Source: Oikopleura dioica (Eukaryota > Chordata > Appendicularia > Copelata > Oikopleuridae). Taken from it: DNA of 64,000 nt. The stretch spans positions 2,612,501 to 2,676,500 of the forward strand of contig OU015568.1 of assembly GCA_907165135.1 (NCBI GenBank), read 5' to 3'. This document shows positions 46,766-58,991 of this stretch, one piece after another. Below the pieces are notes generated by a model that made no database searches, was not told where the DNA came from, and worked only from the letters and a program-made list of their open reading frames with translations. A program made the position numbers and the translations under genes. Position 1 is the first letter of the stretch. Each line of letters starts with the position of its first letter.

Positions 46766-49700
46766 ATGAAGAGGGGCATTTCAAAGTATCGAATAGCGCT
46801 AATCTTATTTGCGAATGTCGCGCATGCGGCTACTCTCAACGACAATGATTGGAACGGTTCAAAAAAAAGAAAAAAAAACAAAAAATACATAAATCAATTT
46901 ACGACGAGGGTAAATTTTTGGAATTTTTGCTTTGCGAAGCATAATTATACCACACGCGTCCCGACGGAAATTCTTCCATAATCGCGTTTCCGAGGTCATT
47001 TCTGATGACTTGAACCTTCAGGCCTCTGCGCTTTGTTCTTATCGGAATTCCGAGGCGACGAAGATGTCAGTTCTCGGGAATTTCTAAAGAGAAATTTCGA
47101 CGATAAAATTTCTAAGATAAAATTGTAAATTTTTGTCTTAAAAAATCGAAGATGTGAAAAAAATCGAGAAGCCGCTTGCGGCTTCGAGATCAATGTAAAA
47201 AAGCCGCAAGGAGCGCGGCTCAATACCTGTTGACTCGAAGCCGCAAGCGGCTTCTCGAATTTTCAAGAAAACAGTTAAAAAATTCGAATTTTTAAACCTT
47301 TTTTTATTGAACCGCGAAAAGGGATCGTCCATTGTTGAAGCCAAAAGACTCCGGAGCCGCCAAAACTGACGACCTCCCAAACTACGATGACTTCCGCGAG
47401 TCGGAGTTCTCGGTAGAGTCGCAGTACTTCGACTCGCCGGCGATGCACTCTGATGTGCGTGTTGGGATGCGGCCCTCGCGCGATCATACGCTCTGCGATC
47501 TTCCTTGGAAATGTGAACGACCTTGTCCTGTCGGTTATTTTAGGTAAGAAGCAGCGCGACGAAGAAATTGAGTCATTCAAAAATACAGAAGGCGGTTGAT
47601 AAATCGCGCCGCTCCTTGAATTACGTAACGTTATTCTATCTTGTTTCTTTCTTGTAACTTTGATAACCTCATCCTTCCTTTCTGTGTTCTGGTTACAGTC
47701 ATAGAACGTTTATGAAGACAGCTAAGCTCATTTGCATAACTCAATTAGTTCCGAAATTCGCTAACTACATACAAACATAAACGCAAACGCTTCGAACAAA
47801 ATCCCTTTTCGCAACCGCAAACCGTATTTTTAACGCTCTTTTTGGTAAGAAAAATATTGTTAAAAGGTCGAAGGGATGAAATTTTTCATGACTGCGTAAA
47901 AATACACGGAAAAATAAAGAAAAACGGGGCGAAAATGGGATGAAAAAGGTGACGCAATAGAAATAGCCTTCCTTAAATTTCGTCTCTAGAACCTGTGTAG
48001 AAGTCTGAGTCAGGGTTCTGGAAATGTTTTAATGAAAAGCCGCGTAGCGGCTTTTTGAAAATAAAGCCGCGAAGCGGCTTCACCAGAGTACCATTTCAAA
48101 TTGAAATTTTGTTCAATTTACAATTAGTAATATATTATATTAATTATTAATCAATAAATAAAATTATTAAAAAAAAACAAAAGTTATTTATCTGTAAAAT
48201 TTTTGGCGAAGCCGCTTCGCGGCTTAATTTTTAAAAAGCCGCTATGCGGCTTCTCATTGAAGATATTCAAAAATTACCGTATTTAGTCAGGTTCTTTTCA
48301 CAGAGTTAAAGAAAAAGACTCCTTTTTTGAAGGCCTCTTTGAAATATATTGCTTCTCCGTGGTATTTCGGAAGTGAGCTCGTGAATAGTATCAAACTGTT
48401 ATCACGTTGCAGGGCGCTTGGCCAAAATATTTTTCAGGTTATCCGGAATGGGCGAGTGCAGGAAGTGGCTAACTTGTGATGATTGGGCTGACCTGGACAA
48501 GAACCGGACCTACCTCACTCAGGGATCCATGAAGCGCGTCTTCAAAACAAACTGGAACGGAACTCCACTTATCCTCGCTAGGGTCAAAAGGACCGGTTAG
48601 CTCATTTTCAAAGAGACACACTTGAAATATACATTTTCAAGATTGGAATTATTGATCCATACAAATTAAGAAATTGATAAGAGGAACAACTTTCTTGTTC
48701 GCCGGAAAGTCGAAGTATTTTACGCAAAAATAGAAAAACAAAGCATCTTGCGCAGAATAATCCTATAGAATTCAAAACGGCCTAGTTTTGATATTAAATC
48801 TACTAAACCAAATCCGTTAAAATGCTGGCGTTTCAGAGAAATAAAGACCAATTTAAAAGGAATCTCAAAAAGAAAAACTCATTTAAAATCATCATTTAAA
48901 ATCTCAAATCTCTTGAAAAATTCTTTAATTCAAGTATCATTTTTTTTTGATATTTTAACAAAGAGGGAGCATTGAAATTCCGCAAAACTGACCAAAATTG
49001 AACCCCAAAACTAGTCGTTAAAGTTTCTCAACGCTTAACGCTTCTCAATTATTAGTTTCGACTAAAATTTCCAAAAAGTCCCTGCAGTGTATAAGAACAA
49101 ATAACAAGACGCTAAGTTATTTGTCTGAGAAGAGAGCTGAACCGTCTGAAAAGGTTCAAGTACACTTCGTTTATCGCAAACCTCAAGTCTCTCCAACCCT
49201 CAATTTTCGTCACTCAACTTGTTGGCTCCTGCGAAGATCCTGCTTGGCCAGAAGGAAAATGGTTGAACATTTTTTCCGCTGAAAAAATTTTCTACTGGGC
49301 TTTATTTTCAAAATTTTTCAGAGAAAAAATTGAAACGACAAAGAAGGATAAGGGAAAATCATTTTGTGCTCTTTTATCTTTTTAAAATATCCTATCCAGA
49401 GTTTCCGAAGTTTCATCTTACGACAACAAGCCTATCGTTAACTCATTCGTTCAAACTCTGGCCCTGTTGATCCTTCGAGAGATTGTCGAAAAAATCCTTG
49501 ATTATTTCGTCGATCTCATCAAATCGAGCCTTCTGCTCGGCATCGAGGGAGTCGTAGAAGTCGGTTTTATCCTTGACGGCCTCGAGGTCGAATAATTGTC
49601 GTAATCCTTTGTAATTTCCAACGTTGCCCATCTTAAAAATCAATCAACTTTTTCTCGTTGTATCTTGAAATACTATCTTTGGCGGTCGCTTATATTCAGT

Positions 49701-52030
49701 AATTTGCTTCCGGTTAATGGGATTTGGACTCGTATTTCCTGTCTATTTTTAAAGATGATGGACTCAATAACGTTTTTGGTACTTTTCCATCGTTCCAAAT
49801 TGTTTGATCGAGTCCTACATAGATTTTCAGCTCTTTCTTTTCAAATTAAAGTGCGCTGATAACAGTGTCAGGAAATGTGGAAAAACAGTTTGAAATTCAA
49901 ACAACTGATGTCACTGTTATGATATGAAAACAATCAATGAGAGTCCACTTTTTCTTGCTCCCCTGAGTTTCCAGTGATGATTCGTGTTCAGTCAAAATAT
50001 TCGAATTCAAGAAAATTAATTTGTTTCATGACCTTTTGACTCAAAACTTTCGCCTTTTTTCTTCAACCTTTTTGCAAGTCCTGTTGGAGTATCACCCGCA
50101 CGGGCGGCTAGGAAACCTGCCAGATGTTTTGGAAATGTCACCTCAGCTGGCTCAACCGCATTTGCTCATGGTAAAATTTGAAAGTGCAAACTTGAATATT
50201 CAAACTCTAAATTCTAGCGTCTCCTGCTTGACTATGCTTCTATCCTCTCTGTCCTCCATCACATGGAACCTGAGGGTAAGTTTTGTTTTTGAAAACGATA
50301 AAAAACGATAGTTGGCCAGTTCTTGGGCTGAAAAGGTCACATTCTTAGGAAAACCGAAATTATTTTGGCCGAATTTTCAGGTGCGTTTTCGTGCGTTGTC
50401 TCAGTTATTTTTGCGCTCACATGGCTCGAGAACTTTCGGGAAATAAGATTCACGAACCATAAGTATCAAAAATGATTTTAGTTTATGATTTTTTCAAATT
50501 AGGAAACGTAGAATCAAGAATTTTATTTTCCATCTAATTCCGACGTAATTGATCTACGCAGGTTGCTGACTCCAGCCTAAAAGTGTTTCATCTTATCCTC
50601 TTTTGGACATTTTTAATGAATGACGATGTGGAAATGTTTATCAAAGATGAAAGCTGAAATATTGTTGTAAAAATGTCGCAATTTCTCGAAAACACGACGC
50701 ATCGAGTACGCGCTCCTGAATTTTTTCAATTTCTTTATTTTTGGAAAAAATATAAAGACTCGACCCGGTGCTTAGGAGCACAGGTGCACGGGGACAACTC
50801 CTTTTTTCTTAAAAAATGCGCTTTTCTTTTGCTTACAATTTTTTTTTCAGGGGCGCGAGTGTTGTGCGATACCTGGAGTTTGCAAAAGATCACTCATCAA
50901 TTTCTATTGACGAAGGATTTCCGGCTTCTTTTGAACGATGTGGATGATCTGAGCCTTGTTCTTCCTAGTCAAAATCGATTGGCGAAATGCTCGGCTGGTT
51001 TTTACCAAAACGTCGAACTTCTGGATTCCGAATTTCTAGCGCCGGAGGAGTTTAGCCAGGGCTTCTTTGATCAGAGCGTCGATATTTACAAAGGTAAGCA
51101 AAAAAAAAATAAAAATATTAAATTAGTAAAATTTAATTATTTCTGATATTATTAAACAATTAAAATCGACAGATGAAATTAAAAAAAAAATAAAATTTTG
51201 AATAATTTTAAATAATAATTAAATTTTAATAATTATTTTCAATTAAAAATAATTGAAAAGAAAATCGACCTCAATATTGAAAAAAATTAGGTCATTTATC
51301 AAAAAATCTACAATTCGCGCCGCAAAATTTTCTGAAATTTAACCCGATCTCGCAAGGTGCGGATTTTGATGGATGAAGCTTTCAAACGTGATCTTTTTTA
51401 ATACGAGTACTTTTGAAAAGAAAGCGCGTCTTCAACCTCTAATCGCCTCATCAAGCGAATTTCGCGCTCAAAAGGGATGAGTCGCTTGGTTTTATTTTTG
51501 ACATAATATTTTGCGATAATTTAAGGTTTTATGATTGCGTCTTCAAAACATCGTTACGAAAAAATTGATAAGATAAAATTAAAAAAAATATTGTTTTGGA
51601 AGTTTTTATCTTTACAAAACGACCATGATGGTCGGACCATCCTTCAATTGTAAGATAGCTCTAGAAAATCCTAAACTTAACCAAGATCTAATTAACCCGC
51701 GAACGCGTATGCGCAAAAAAGAGCCCAAAATCACCCCCGCTCGATCCAACGATTTGAGTCAAATGTCAACCATCCCAAATCCCTTCCGCTCCCTCATTCA
51801 ATCATTTTCTAGTGCCGTCCCTCGCTCAATGGATTCTCGAATGGGCTGGCGAAGACGGTCGGGAGCTCCTACTCCTCCTCGACCCGCTGCACAAGCGATG
51901 CAAAGCCGCGATCCCAGCTGATCGACCAAGCGCTCTAGAAATTCTCGCCGAGTACCGTCAAGTCTACGATTTAGCTCTTGCCCGCGATCAAGAAGACGGC
52001 TTTTCAGCGATTTCTTCCAACGATCTCTAA
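46766..52030 (+). CDS. POMK: Protein O-mannose kinase-like (POMK/SGK196)
   Basis: ER-lumen kinase-fold protein that in animals phosphorylates the O-mannose glycan of dystroglycan; 398 aa. Exons 46766-46851, 47322-47543, 48438-48595, 49135-49254, 50079-50170, 50218-50275, 50851-51093, 51813-52030, all in phase. Diagnostic parts: CPVGYFRLSGMGECRKWLTC before the kinase domain, KRVFKTNWNGTPLIL, TQLVGSC, LLEYHPHGRLGNL, RLLLDYASILSVLHHM, ARVLCDTWSLQK, LNDVDDL, and the C-terminal HKRCKAAIPADRPSALEIL. The first exon gives a hydrophobic leader (IALILFANVAHA) but its join needs a GA donor and is tentative. Intron 4 (49255-50078) is GA-AG and hosts an antisense gene. Introns 1 and 2 carry AAGCCGC hairpins. 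Confidence 0.85.
47164..47257. repeat. 24-bp inverted repeat, AAGCCGC family
   Basis: Arms 47164-47187 and 47234-47257 are perfect complements, each itself containing the near-palindrome GAAGCCGCTTGCGGCTTC. It lies in POMK intron 1 and belongs to the same hairpin family as the elements at 43703, 47988 and 52892. Confidence 0.7.
47988..48295. mobile_element. Foldback element, AAGCCGC family
   Basis: Ends AGAACCTG and CAGGTTCT are inverted. Each arm carries paired hairpins (AAGCCGCGTAGCGGCTT, AAGCCGCGAAGCGGCTT on the left; mirror copies at 48210-48253). 308 bp, non-coding, inside POMK intron 2. The left arm shares the TGAGTCAGGG...AATGAAAAGCCGC block with the 52892 element. Confidence 0.65.
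49443..49631 (-). CDS. 62-aa charged protein nested antisense in POMK intron
   Basis: ATG 49631 (MGNVGNYKGLRQLFDLEAV) to TGA, single exon, acidic and helical (EIDEIIKDFFDNLSK). The ATG directly follows TTTTTAAG, a possible trans-splice site. GC content and codon use look coding, unlike the surrounding intron. N-terminal MG could be myristoylated. No family recognised. Confidence 0.5.
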   Translation of the reverse strand: MGNVGNYKGLRQLFDLEAVKDKTDFYDSLDAEQKARFDEIDEIIKDFFDNLSKDQQGQSLNE

Positions 52031-52883
52031 ATTTAAAAGCCCCTTTATTATCTCTTCTCGAAAGGCCCTATCAGAACCCCCCTAAAAGTGTGAAAAATCA
52101 CGGTGACCCTTACAAATTTAATAATTTCATTTTTTTTTAATCAAATTTTTTTCTTTTCGCTCAGAAAAGAAAAATAACCTCCCTTTCTTTCACCTCAGAA
52201 AAAGAACAACAAAATCACAAAGTAACTTGTACAAAGAAAGTTTATTAGAAACTGGTTTTACGAATTGATAAAAATGCGGAAGAAAAAAACTTTCTTGCTG
52301 TCAACTTATGTCCTGTCATTCTGTACATTTTCCACTGGACTTGGTTTTCCTTATTTTTTTTATTAATAAAACATCATCAAAAAAATCCTTCATTTGATTT
52401 TATGCAAAACGGCGCTCTAAGTAGCCTCCGTCGAACGATATTCATATCAAATAGAAACTGTGTTAATTGATTTTCTAAAGTTTGAATACAAAGTATTTTC
52501 CAGTGTTGAACAAATGAGAAAAACAAAGACTCACGTGAAATTGCTTTTTCTGTTTCATGAGAATCCTTGGTCAAGATCAAAAATGGGCATTTTAGAAAAA
52601 GCGGATATCATAATTAACTGGCAATCATTATCAAAATTATCGGCTGGCGAATGTCAAATAAAAATGAAAATTTCGGCCGATTTGAATATTCAGCGGCCGA
52701 GCTTGGTCACGTTTGTGGCGACGGGGCGGCCGCATTCCACAGAATTCCAGAAATTTCAATCCAGCCCAGGATTACGCCTCTTTCCGCTTTTCAATTTTTG
52801 GTAGCGAAAAGCTCAGGTCACCACGTGGCAAAACTGATATTTTACATTAAAATTTCAATAAGATACCCTTATTTTTCTGAAAG
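52031..52883. other. Intergenic, nothing recognised
   Basis: AT-rich DNA downstream of POMK. Short open frames without supporting features. Confidence 0.4.
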
Positions 52884-52891
52884 GTCCTGAG

Positions 52892-53926
52892 CTGGGCTCG
52901 GCAACCTGAGTAGAAAACCTGAGTCAGGGTCTGAAAGAGCAAAAATGAAAAGCCGCGTAGCGGCTTTTTTAGAAACGAAGCCGCGAAGCGGCTTCGCAAG
53001 ATTATTATTCCATCTTATATTTAGGCATAACGCACAAAAAATCGACTTTTTGTCTGAAAGTCGTAGGAAGCTAATTTTCACCTATCATATAGATTTTTGT
53101 GCTCCGACAACATTTCAACAAAAAAAATTTCAAAAATTTAAAATTTAGTACTTTTTTAGTACCCCAAAGTTGTCAAAAAATTGATTTTTCGTGCCATCCA
53201 AGCTACGGGGTTGTAAGTATGCTCATTCGAAAGAGCACAAAAAACTGAGTCAGATACATCGAAAAAAAGGGGTTCCTAGGGGGGTTCCCCAGATTTTAGG
53301 GGTTGAAAATCACAAAAATGATGAGTCATCACTCAAAAATGACCCGATTTGACCCCGAAAATGAACTTTTTATGAACTTTTGACTTCAGATTCGAACTCT
53401 GGGGTACTAATTTACTGTATTCCCATTGTTTTAGCAAGAAATAGAAAAGTTGTTTTTTGACCGGAAATGACGTCATCACACGATAAGTCGAATGAAACCC
53501 CAAATTTGGCTAATTTTAAGGGGTTTTTCATCCCTAGAATCCAGGGAACCCCACCAGGAACCCCTTTTTATTGTTAATTCTGACTCAGTTTTTTCCGCTC
53601 TTTCGAATGAGCATACTTAGACTACCGTAGCTTGGATTGCTCGAAAAGTAGTCAGAAAAGGGGTGAAAAAAAGTACTAAACTGTAACAAAAAATTTTTTC
53701 CAAAAAATTTTGAAAAGTCATTTTTGGTGTTTTAGTTGCTCCCAAAGTTTCAAATTTGTATCTATTACAGGGAAAAAGTTGATTTTTTTGTGCGTTATGC
53801 CTACTTATATTTAAATTCTGGAGAAGCCGCTTTGCGGCTTCGTTTCTAAAAAAGCCGCTACGCGGCTTTTCATCTTTGCTCTTTCAGACACTGACTCAGG
53901 TTTTCTACTCAGGTTGCCGAGCCCAG
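52892..53926. mobile_element. 1,035-bp foldback transposable element with 8-bp target duplication
   Basis: Flanked by perfect direct repeats GTCCTGAG (52884-52891 and 53927-53934). Ends CTGGGCTCGGCAACC are inverted and continue for at least 110 bp of near-identity, including AACCTGAGTAGAAAACCTGA and paired AAGCCGC hairpins. Inner stretches also mirror each other (GGCATAACGCACAAAAAA; GAGCATACTT...TCTTTCGAATGAGC; GGGGTTCC...GGAACCCC), so the two halves form one imperfect arm-to-arm palindrome. No transposase frame. An 8-bp duplication fits a hAT-type enzyme acting in trans. The sharp duplication suggests recent insertion. Confidence 0.88.
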
Positions 53927-54359
53927 GTCCTGAGTCAGGGTCTCAGCTAAATGGAGAGAGGCCGCGTTTGTCTTATTACTTGCTCATTTATACTAATTGT
54001 ATTCGGGACATTAATGAAATCGCTTTATATTGATCAATGATACCCGTTAATAAAAAATACAAGTTGTTAATATCGAGAGAGCAGTTATGATTCCCGCTCC
54101 AGGAACATGATTTGAACACAAAAGCTGGATATTTACAATTTTTACACCGGGTTTTGTCGTACCAAATAAGCAAGCTCGGCGGAACTTGAAAGTAACTAAT
54201 CCAATCAATTTAACCCGAAACGTCTTATTTTCGCTTCAACACTTTCAAAAACGTCATATTCGAATAAGCATCATAAATCTAATAAGTCAGCTTGTTTTCA
54301 TCGTATCGGCAAGTTTATTTTGTTTTTATTATTTGGTTGTCAATCTTAAGAAAATGGAC

Positions 54360-54871
54360 TCAAGCTTTTTCTGCCTCTTCGTTGATTTCTTGAGCGGGTT
54401 CTTCTGAGAAATAGTAGGAAGAAGGGAGGTATTCGGGGGATCGTTTAGCTTCGACCATGTTGAAGAGGCCGAGAAGATGGTCAATTGTGGCTTCATCTTG
54501 CTAAAAAAAAGATGATTATTTTAAACTTAATTGAAAGTGATGAATTTTAATGTCGGGGCAAAATCCAAAAAACTCTAATTTAGTCCTGATTCTGGACATT
54601 ATTAAAACTTACTTTCCGAAATGCTTGTCGATCGTGCTCCTTAGTCAGAAGGGATGAAATGAGGGAGCCTCGTTTGAACCTCGATAGACCCTTAAAAGAC
54701 CTAGTCTGAAAATTGTTCAATCAGTTTTGATCGTTACATTGTCTTTATTGTAGTAAAATCCAGCTGAAACAGCGCTCAAAACGAGAAGAAATTTCCTCTT
54801 CACATGGTTGTGGATTTATTTCAAATAAAATCATCGAAAATAATAATTTAACAACCATAAATCAAAAGCAT
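54360..54871 (-). CDS. Small secreted protein, unknown
   Basis: Exons 54797-54738, 54705-54613 and 54500-54360 are well supported; a 5-codon start exon 54871-54857 (MLLIY) is tentative because it needs a GG donor. Together 102 aa with signal peptide RKFLLVLSAVSA, a basic middle (RSFKGLSRFKRGS) and an acidic C-terminus (SEEPAQEINEEAEKA). Possibly a processed peptide. A TATAAA-like box (TATAAAATCG) lies near 54935 on this strand. Confidence 0.55.
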
Positions 54872-55115
54872 AGTCACTTCTCTCCTTTGAATCTGAATAA
54901 ATCTAAGAAAAAAAAATGCGCACTGTCGATTTTATACGGCAAAAATCTTAAGCTGATTGCGCAGTAATCCACCAAAATCGCTGCATTACAGAACCCGCTT
55001 TCTTCATTATCGTATTCAGCCCATTATGCGGTTAACATATGCTCTACTTTTTCGAACAAAACTTTATTGACATCTATTCTTCAGACTTTTTTAAAGTTCA
55101 ATTTTAGATAATTTT

Positions 55116-56051
55116 TCAGTAATATGATCGATATGTATTTTGACGAGGCAGGGACGCAGGATCGTAAGCAGCGTAAAAATCCGGCTTTCCTGGTTGATAG
55201 TAGCCTTGATCATTGTAATAGCTCTGTTTTGGCTGATAGATGTCATCTTCTTCAGGGCTCGAGGAACAAGCAGAGGCATACATGCATCCCATTGCTCCCA
55301 TCGCTAAAGAAGAATGAGAATAAGAAACAGAAAAACTATCAACCTAAGAAACCAGCTGCCCAAGCAAAGTATGCAGCATATCCGAGAACCATATTATAAG
55401 TATTATTCGTGACCATATTCCACCCTCCTCCTTGCATAGCACTCTCGTTTTTATAATAATTATTCTGAACCGAATCTTTATCATCCAATTAAACCAACTC
55501 TACCTGAATGACAATGACCAGTGCTAGAATTCCAGAAGTGAGAATCAACAAGGATCCAAGCAAATGGCCCGTTCCAGCAATCATTCCTCCGTTTCTAACT
55601 CTTCTTTGCGAACAATTCAGGCAAATTTTCAGCGTATAAATCGAAGCACACACTCCGAGAATTTCAAAGATCGCCCCAGAGACCATCATTATTTGGAGAG
55701 AAAGCAGCAATGGAGGCATGGAACTTATCGGCATATTCCAAAGATTGCAGCTCATGAATCCACCCATTGTTATCGTTTCGCACTTTTGCCAGAGACCAAA
55801 GGTTTGGACAACGCTTGTTTGAGAAGTTCCTTATCTGAGTTTTTTCTTGTTTTTCTTTGAAGACATAGAAGAGAACTATGATAAAAACGCTTTCCTGTTG
55901 GTGTTGCTTTGACCCAATGCGTACTAATCACGCAAAAAATCGACAGTGTCAAGGACATCACTCCTATTCGCAAAATAAACTGTCAAAATCTACGCTCAAA
56001 ATGGCGCCCAATCTTACCGAGAATAAATCCGATTGTGCTTGCGGCTGTCAT
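55116..56051 (-). CDS. Claudin-family tight-junction protein
   Basis: Four-pass membrane protein, 251 aa, forming or sealing epithelial tight junctions. Exons 56051-56018, 55963-55877, 55829-55504, 55464-55344, 55303-55116; all GT-AG. TM1 (GFILGVMSLTLSIFCVIS), first loop with the claudin signature W...GLWxxC...C (HWVKAT, FGLWQKCETI, MSCNLW), TM2/TM3 (SGAIFEILGVCASIY, GTGHLLGSLLILTSGILAL), TM4 (LGYAAYFAWAAGF). The cytosolic tail is Tyr-rich (SYYNDQGYYQPGKPDF) and ends RSYY, a possible PDZ ligand. Confidence 0.87.
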
Positions 56052-56653
56052 CTGTTTTCAAAATCTGTTTGTCTGCGCTCTTCTTTCTTTGACGCACGAT
56101 ATTTTTTGTTTACAAATTGGCAGCTTTTTTGATACCAGATTCAGCCAAATGCAGCTTTGTGATAATTTCTCTATTATTTTCAGGCGATGAAGAAATGCTT
56201 ATTGAACAAATAAAGGCTCCACTACCAAAATCAAACAACGCGCTTGGAGCAAATACTCATATCAAATTGGTTCAACATTAATTTGACTCATTTAAATAAT
56301 AATTTGGACATTTTCCATCTTTTTTCAACAATAAAAACCGACAAGATTGATTTTGATTTTATTGAAAATGTTTATTTTCAATTTTCTTTCATGATAAAAA
56401 TCATCTTTGAACATGAGAAAAGGTGAACGATTTTGGCAAAAAATTTTTAAAAACCTGAACTGGTCTGACTGCACAGCAATTTTTATCAAGAAGAATTTTT
56501 AAATAAAATCTTAGATCGAATTGTCGGTGAAGATGTTGCAGTGGTGGACATAAATAGTATGTTTTCTGATGATTTTCATTATTTTCTCCATGAAAATAAT
56601 CGAAAGTTGCGATTTCGGACAATTCAAATATAATTCATAAATAAAAAAATTTT

Positions 56654-58486
56654 TTAGGAAGAGCCAGAAATCGTCGATTCTTCTTCGTTGTCGGACTCGA
56701 TTGTTATTTCGGCAGTTTCAGCTTCGTCTGATTCCGGTAGAGGGTTCGCGCCTGGCATCGTCTGGGCCAGTCTTGATCATGGTTTAGTTTAGTGGAAATA
56801 CAGAAGGAACAGGGTGAGGGGGGCGGAATAATGATCACCTTTGGAAATTGAGAAAACTCTGAAGAAGCTGCGCTGGAATATTTGCCCCGGTGGCGGAATT
56901 TTGAATCAAGCTCAGGAAATCGTTTTGCATCACTGGTCCCCTTGATCGGCCTGGTAGATTGTCTGTGACCATCGTCGGTGGAAAGTCCAGCGGAGGAAGG
57001 TCATAATCTGAAAGTTGAATTAATGTCTTTCTGTAGATTTCCATCATACCAAGCTGTGGGCGCTTACTTCGAGTCGATTGAGGCCCTGGATGATTTACTT
57101 CTGGATGCTTGTTCTTCATGTGACGGTGAAGATGATCGGACCGGACGACCTAAGGAGGAAAAGATGAGTTCATGAACCCAGAGTTCATTGATTCAACATA
57201 CTTTGTAAGGACAGTACTGGCACTGAAATCGCTCATATCTCAGATGCAGCATGTGATGTCTCTTGATCTCTTCTTTTCTTCCAAAGCTCCGAAGTTTCAC
57301 CTGAAGAAAATCATTCAGCAATTTTCCTCCTTGATTTCAAGGTGGTAATTTACCTGCCCATTGGTGTCGTGGTTGTACCAAATGCAGAATTTGCAGTTAT
57401 ACTTCAAGCTCTGATCTGGTTTCTTTCGATTTGAGACTTTGACGACTAAACCGCCGAGAATTAATTGCTGCACTTCCATTTGTGTCAATTCCATGCAGCT
57501 TTTGATCGCGACGGCTTTTTCTCGCAGAGCATCTTAATTTCGTTTGCAAGGAATTCACCCTAGAAGACCTTACCGAGATTCGCCGGGGTGGTAGGTGGAA
57601 TCTTCTGATTGAGACCATTGTTGTTGCTTGAAGCAGTCTTGACATTAACAGTCGCGACGACATCGATCGTCTGGGGAAGATTTGAACTTAAATTTTTAAT
57701 CATTTAAAAAGCTGTCTCGAAAAGGCGATGCAGCAGAGCGCTTGCTTCTCCTTTTGAAGAAAAAATAGGAAAAAACACCACTCGATGGCGTCTTTCTTAG
57801 CATGATGACAATGATGCTTACCCATGCAAAAGCGCCACCGAGCTGGCTTTGGGCGACTCTTGATTCTTCGACAACTTGACGTGAATTTCCTTCTTTCGCT
57901 GGACAACGTGATTTGAGCTGGACTAAAAAGGTCTTTATGACTTCAGTTCAGAGTAAAAACTGTCATATAGGAAAACGATTCTTACTCGTTGAAGCCTGGC
58001 GATATCTTCATCAAAATCAAGGGGAACAATTTCCCCATCAATTTTTTCGCGGCAGTTATCGTAATGCTTGATTTTGTGAATATCCAGTCGCTCGTCTAGG
58101 AGAAAAGCATCGTCATTTTGCGTTGGGCTGAAGTTCTCGGAAAGTTTTGGAAAGAAGGCGTCTTCAGGAAGCGGATCCGAGTGAATTTCCTCGATGATTT
58201 CCTCGGGGATTTCTTCTTCCTTTACGAAGATCCTTATCGAATAATTATTTTAGAATTCAATTATAAAAAAAGATTTTTGAAATCCTGACTCGGATTCTAG
58301 AAATTTTTCTTACAAAACTTACTTTGTCGGCTTTGCGGATTTCCTCCTTGATTTTGTCGGAGGTGGGGTAGCAACCGGCTCTTCTTTTAGAATCTCCTCC
58401 TTCAGACCTGCCATCAGCCTTTCTTCTTCCCCCTTATTGACGAAAGTCCCGTTCTCGAAAAACTCTCTTTTCCTCGGACTCTCCAT
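56654..58486 (-). CDS. C2H2 zinc-finger protein
   Basis: Probable nuclear DNA-binding protein, 416 aa. Exons 58486-58323, 58232-57986, 57917-57822, 57670-57574, 57532-57354, 57300-57202, 57149-57068, 57007-56839, 56771-56654; all GT-AG and in phase. An acidic N-terminus (VKEEEIPEEIIEEIHSD) is followed by two zinc fingers: CKFC...HHMLH and CQYCPYKVVRSDHLHRHMKNKH. A Pro-rich linker and acidic C-terminus (TIESDNEEESTISGSS) follow. The intron at 57008-57067 is a multiple of 3 and open, so a 20-residue-longer isoform is possible. Confidence 0.78.
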
Positions 58487-58691
58487 TTCGATTTTGTCAC
58501 GATTTGCGAATGAACGAGTTGACGAGTAATTTTGGGAAAAGTTGACGGGAGGCGCAGCCGTCGGGTCGAAAAGGGTTTCTTCTTTTCTCGAAAAGGGCCA
58601 GCAGCGAGGGCCAGCGCCGCTCAGACAAAAACTTTAGCAGGGATTTTTTTTTACGAATTCGGACAAAAACTTATTTTCTTTTATCGAATTC

Positions 58692-58991
58692 TTATGGCGT
58701 TCCTTTCCTCGAATGACGATTGAAAGTTGCCGAAGAAAGCTTTTGACGCCTGTTTTTCTGTGACTCTTCTATGTCTTCAATTAGATCTTCTTGTAAATTG
58801 CCGTTTTTGAGATGCTGAATGCAATTATTCCAAGGCAGTTCCCTCTCCGTTCTTCGGCTAAAAATTATCTGATTATAATAAAATGATAAATTCAGAAAAA
58901 GTGATTTTAGTATTCCTATTTGAACTGACTTTTTTAGACATTCTTTCAAGTGTTTAGTGCCCGATCTTCGGTGCTTTTTTATATGAAACAT
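58692..58991 (-). CDS. Small basic protein, unknown
   Basis: Exons 58991-58930 and 58857-58692; 75 aa. MFHIKKHRRSGTKHL, then RTERELPWNNCIQHLK and a basic end (NRRQKLSSATFNRHSRKGTP). The 72-bp intron is a multiple of three and open, so an unspliced 99-aa form cannot be excluded. Composition suggests RNA or DNA contact. No family recognised. Confidence 0.5.
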   Translation of the reverse strand: MFHIKKHRRSGTKHLKECLKKSVQIGILKSLFLNLSFYYNQIIFSRRTERELPWNNCIQHLKNGNLQEDLIEDIEESQKNRRQKLSSATFNRHSRKGTP

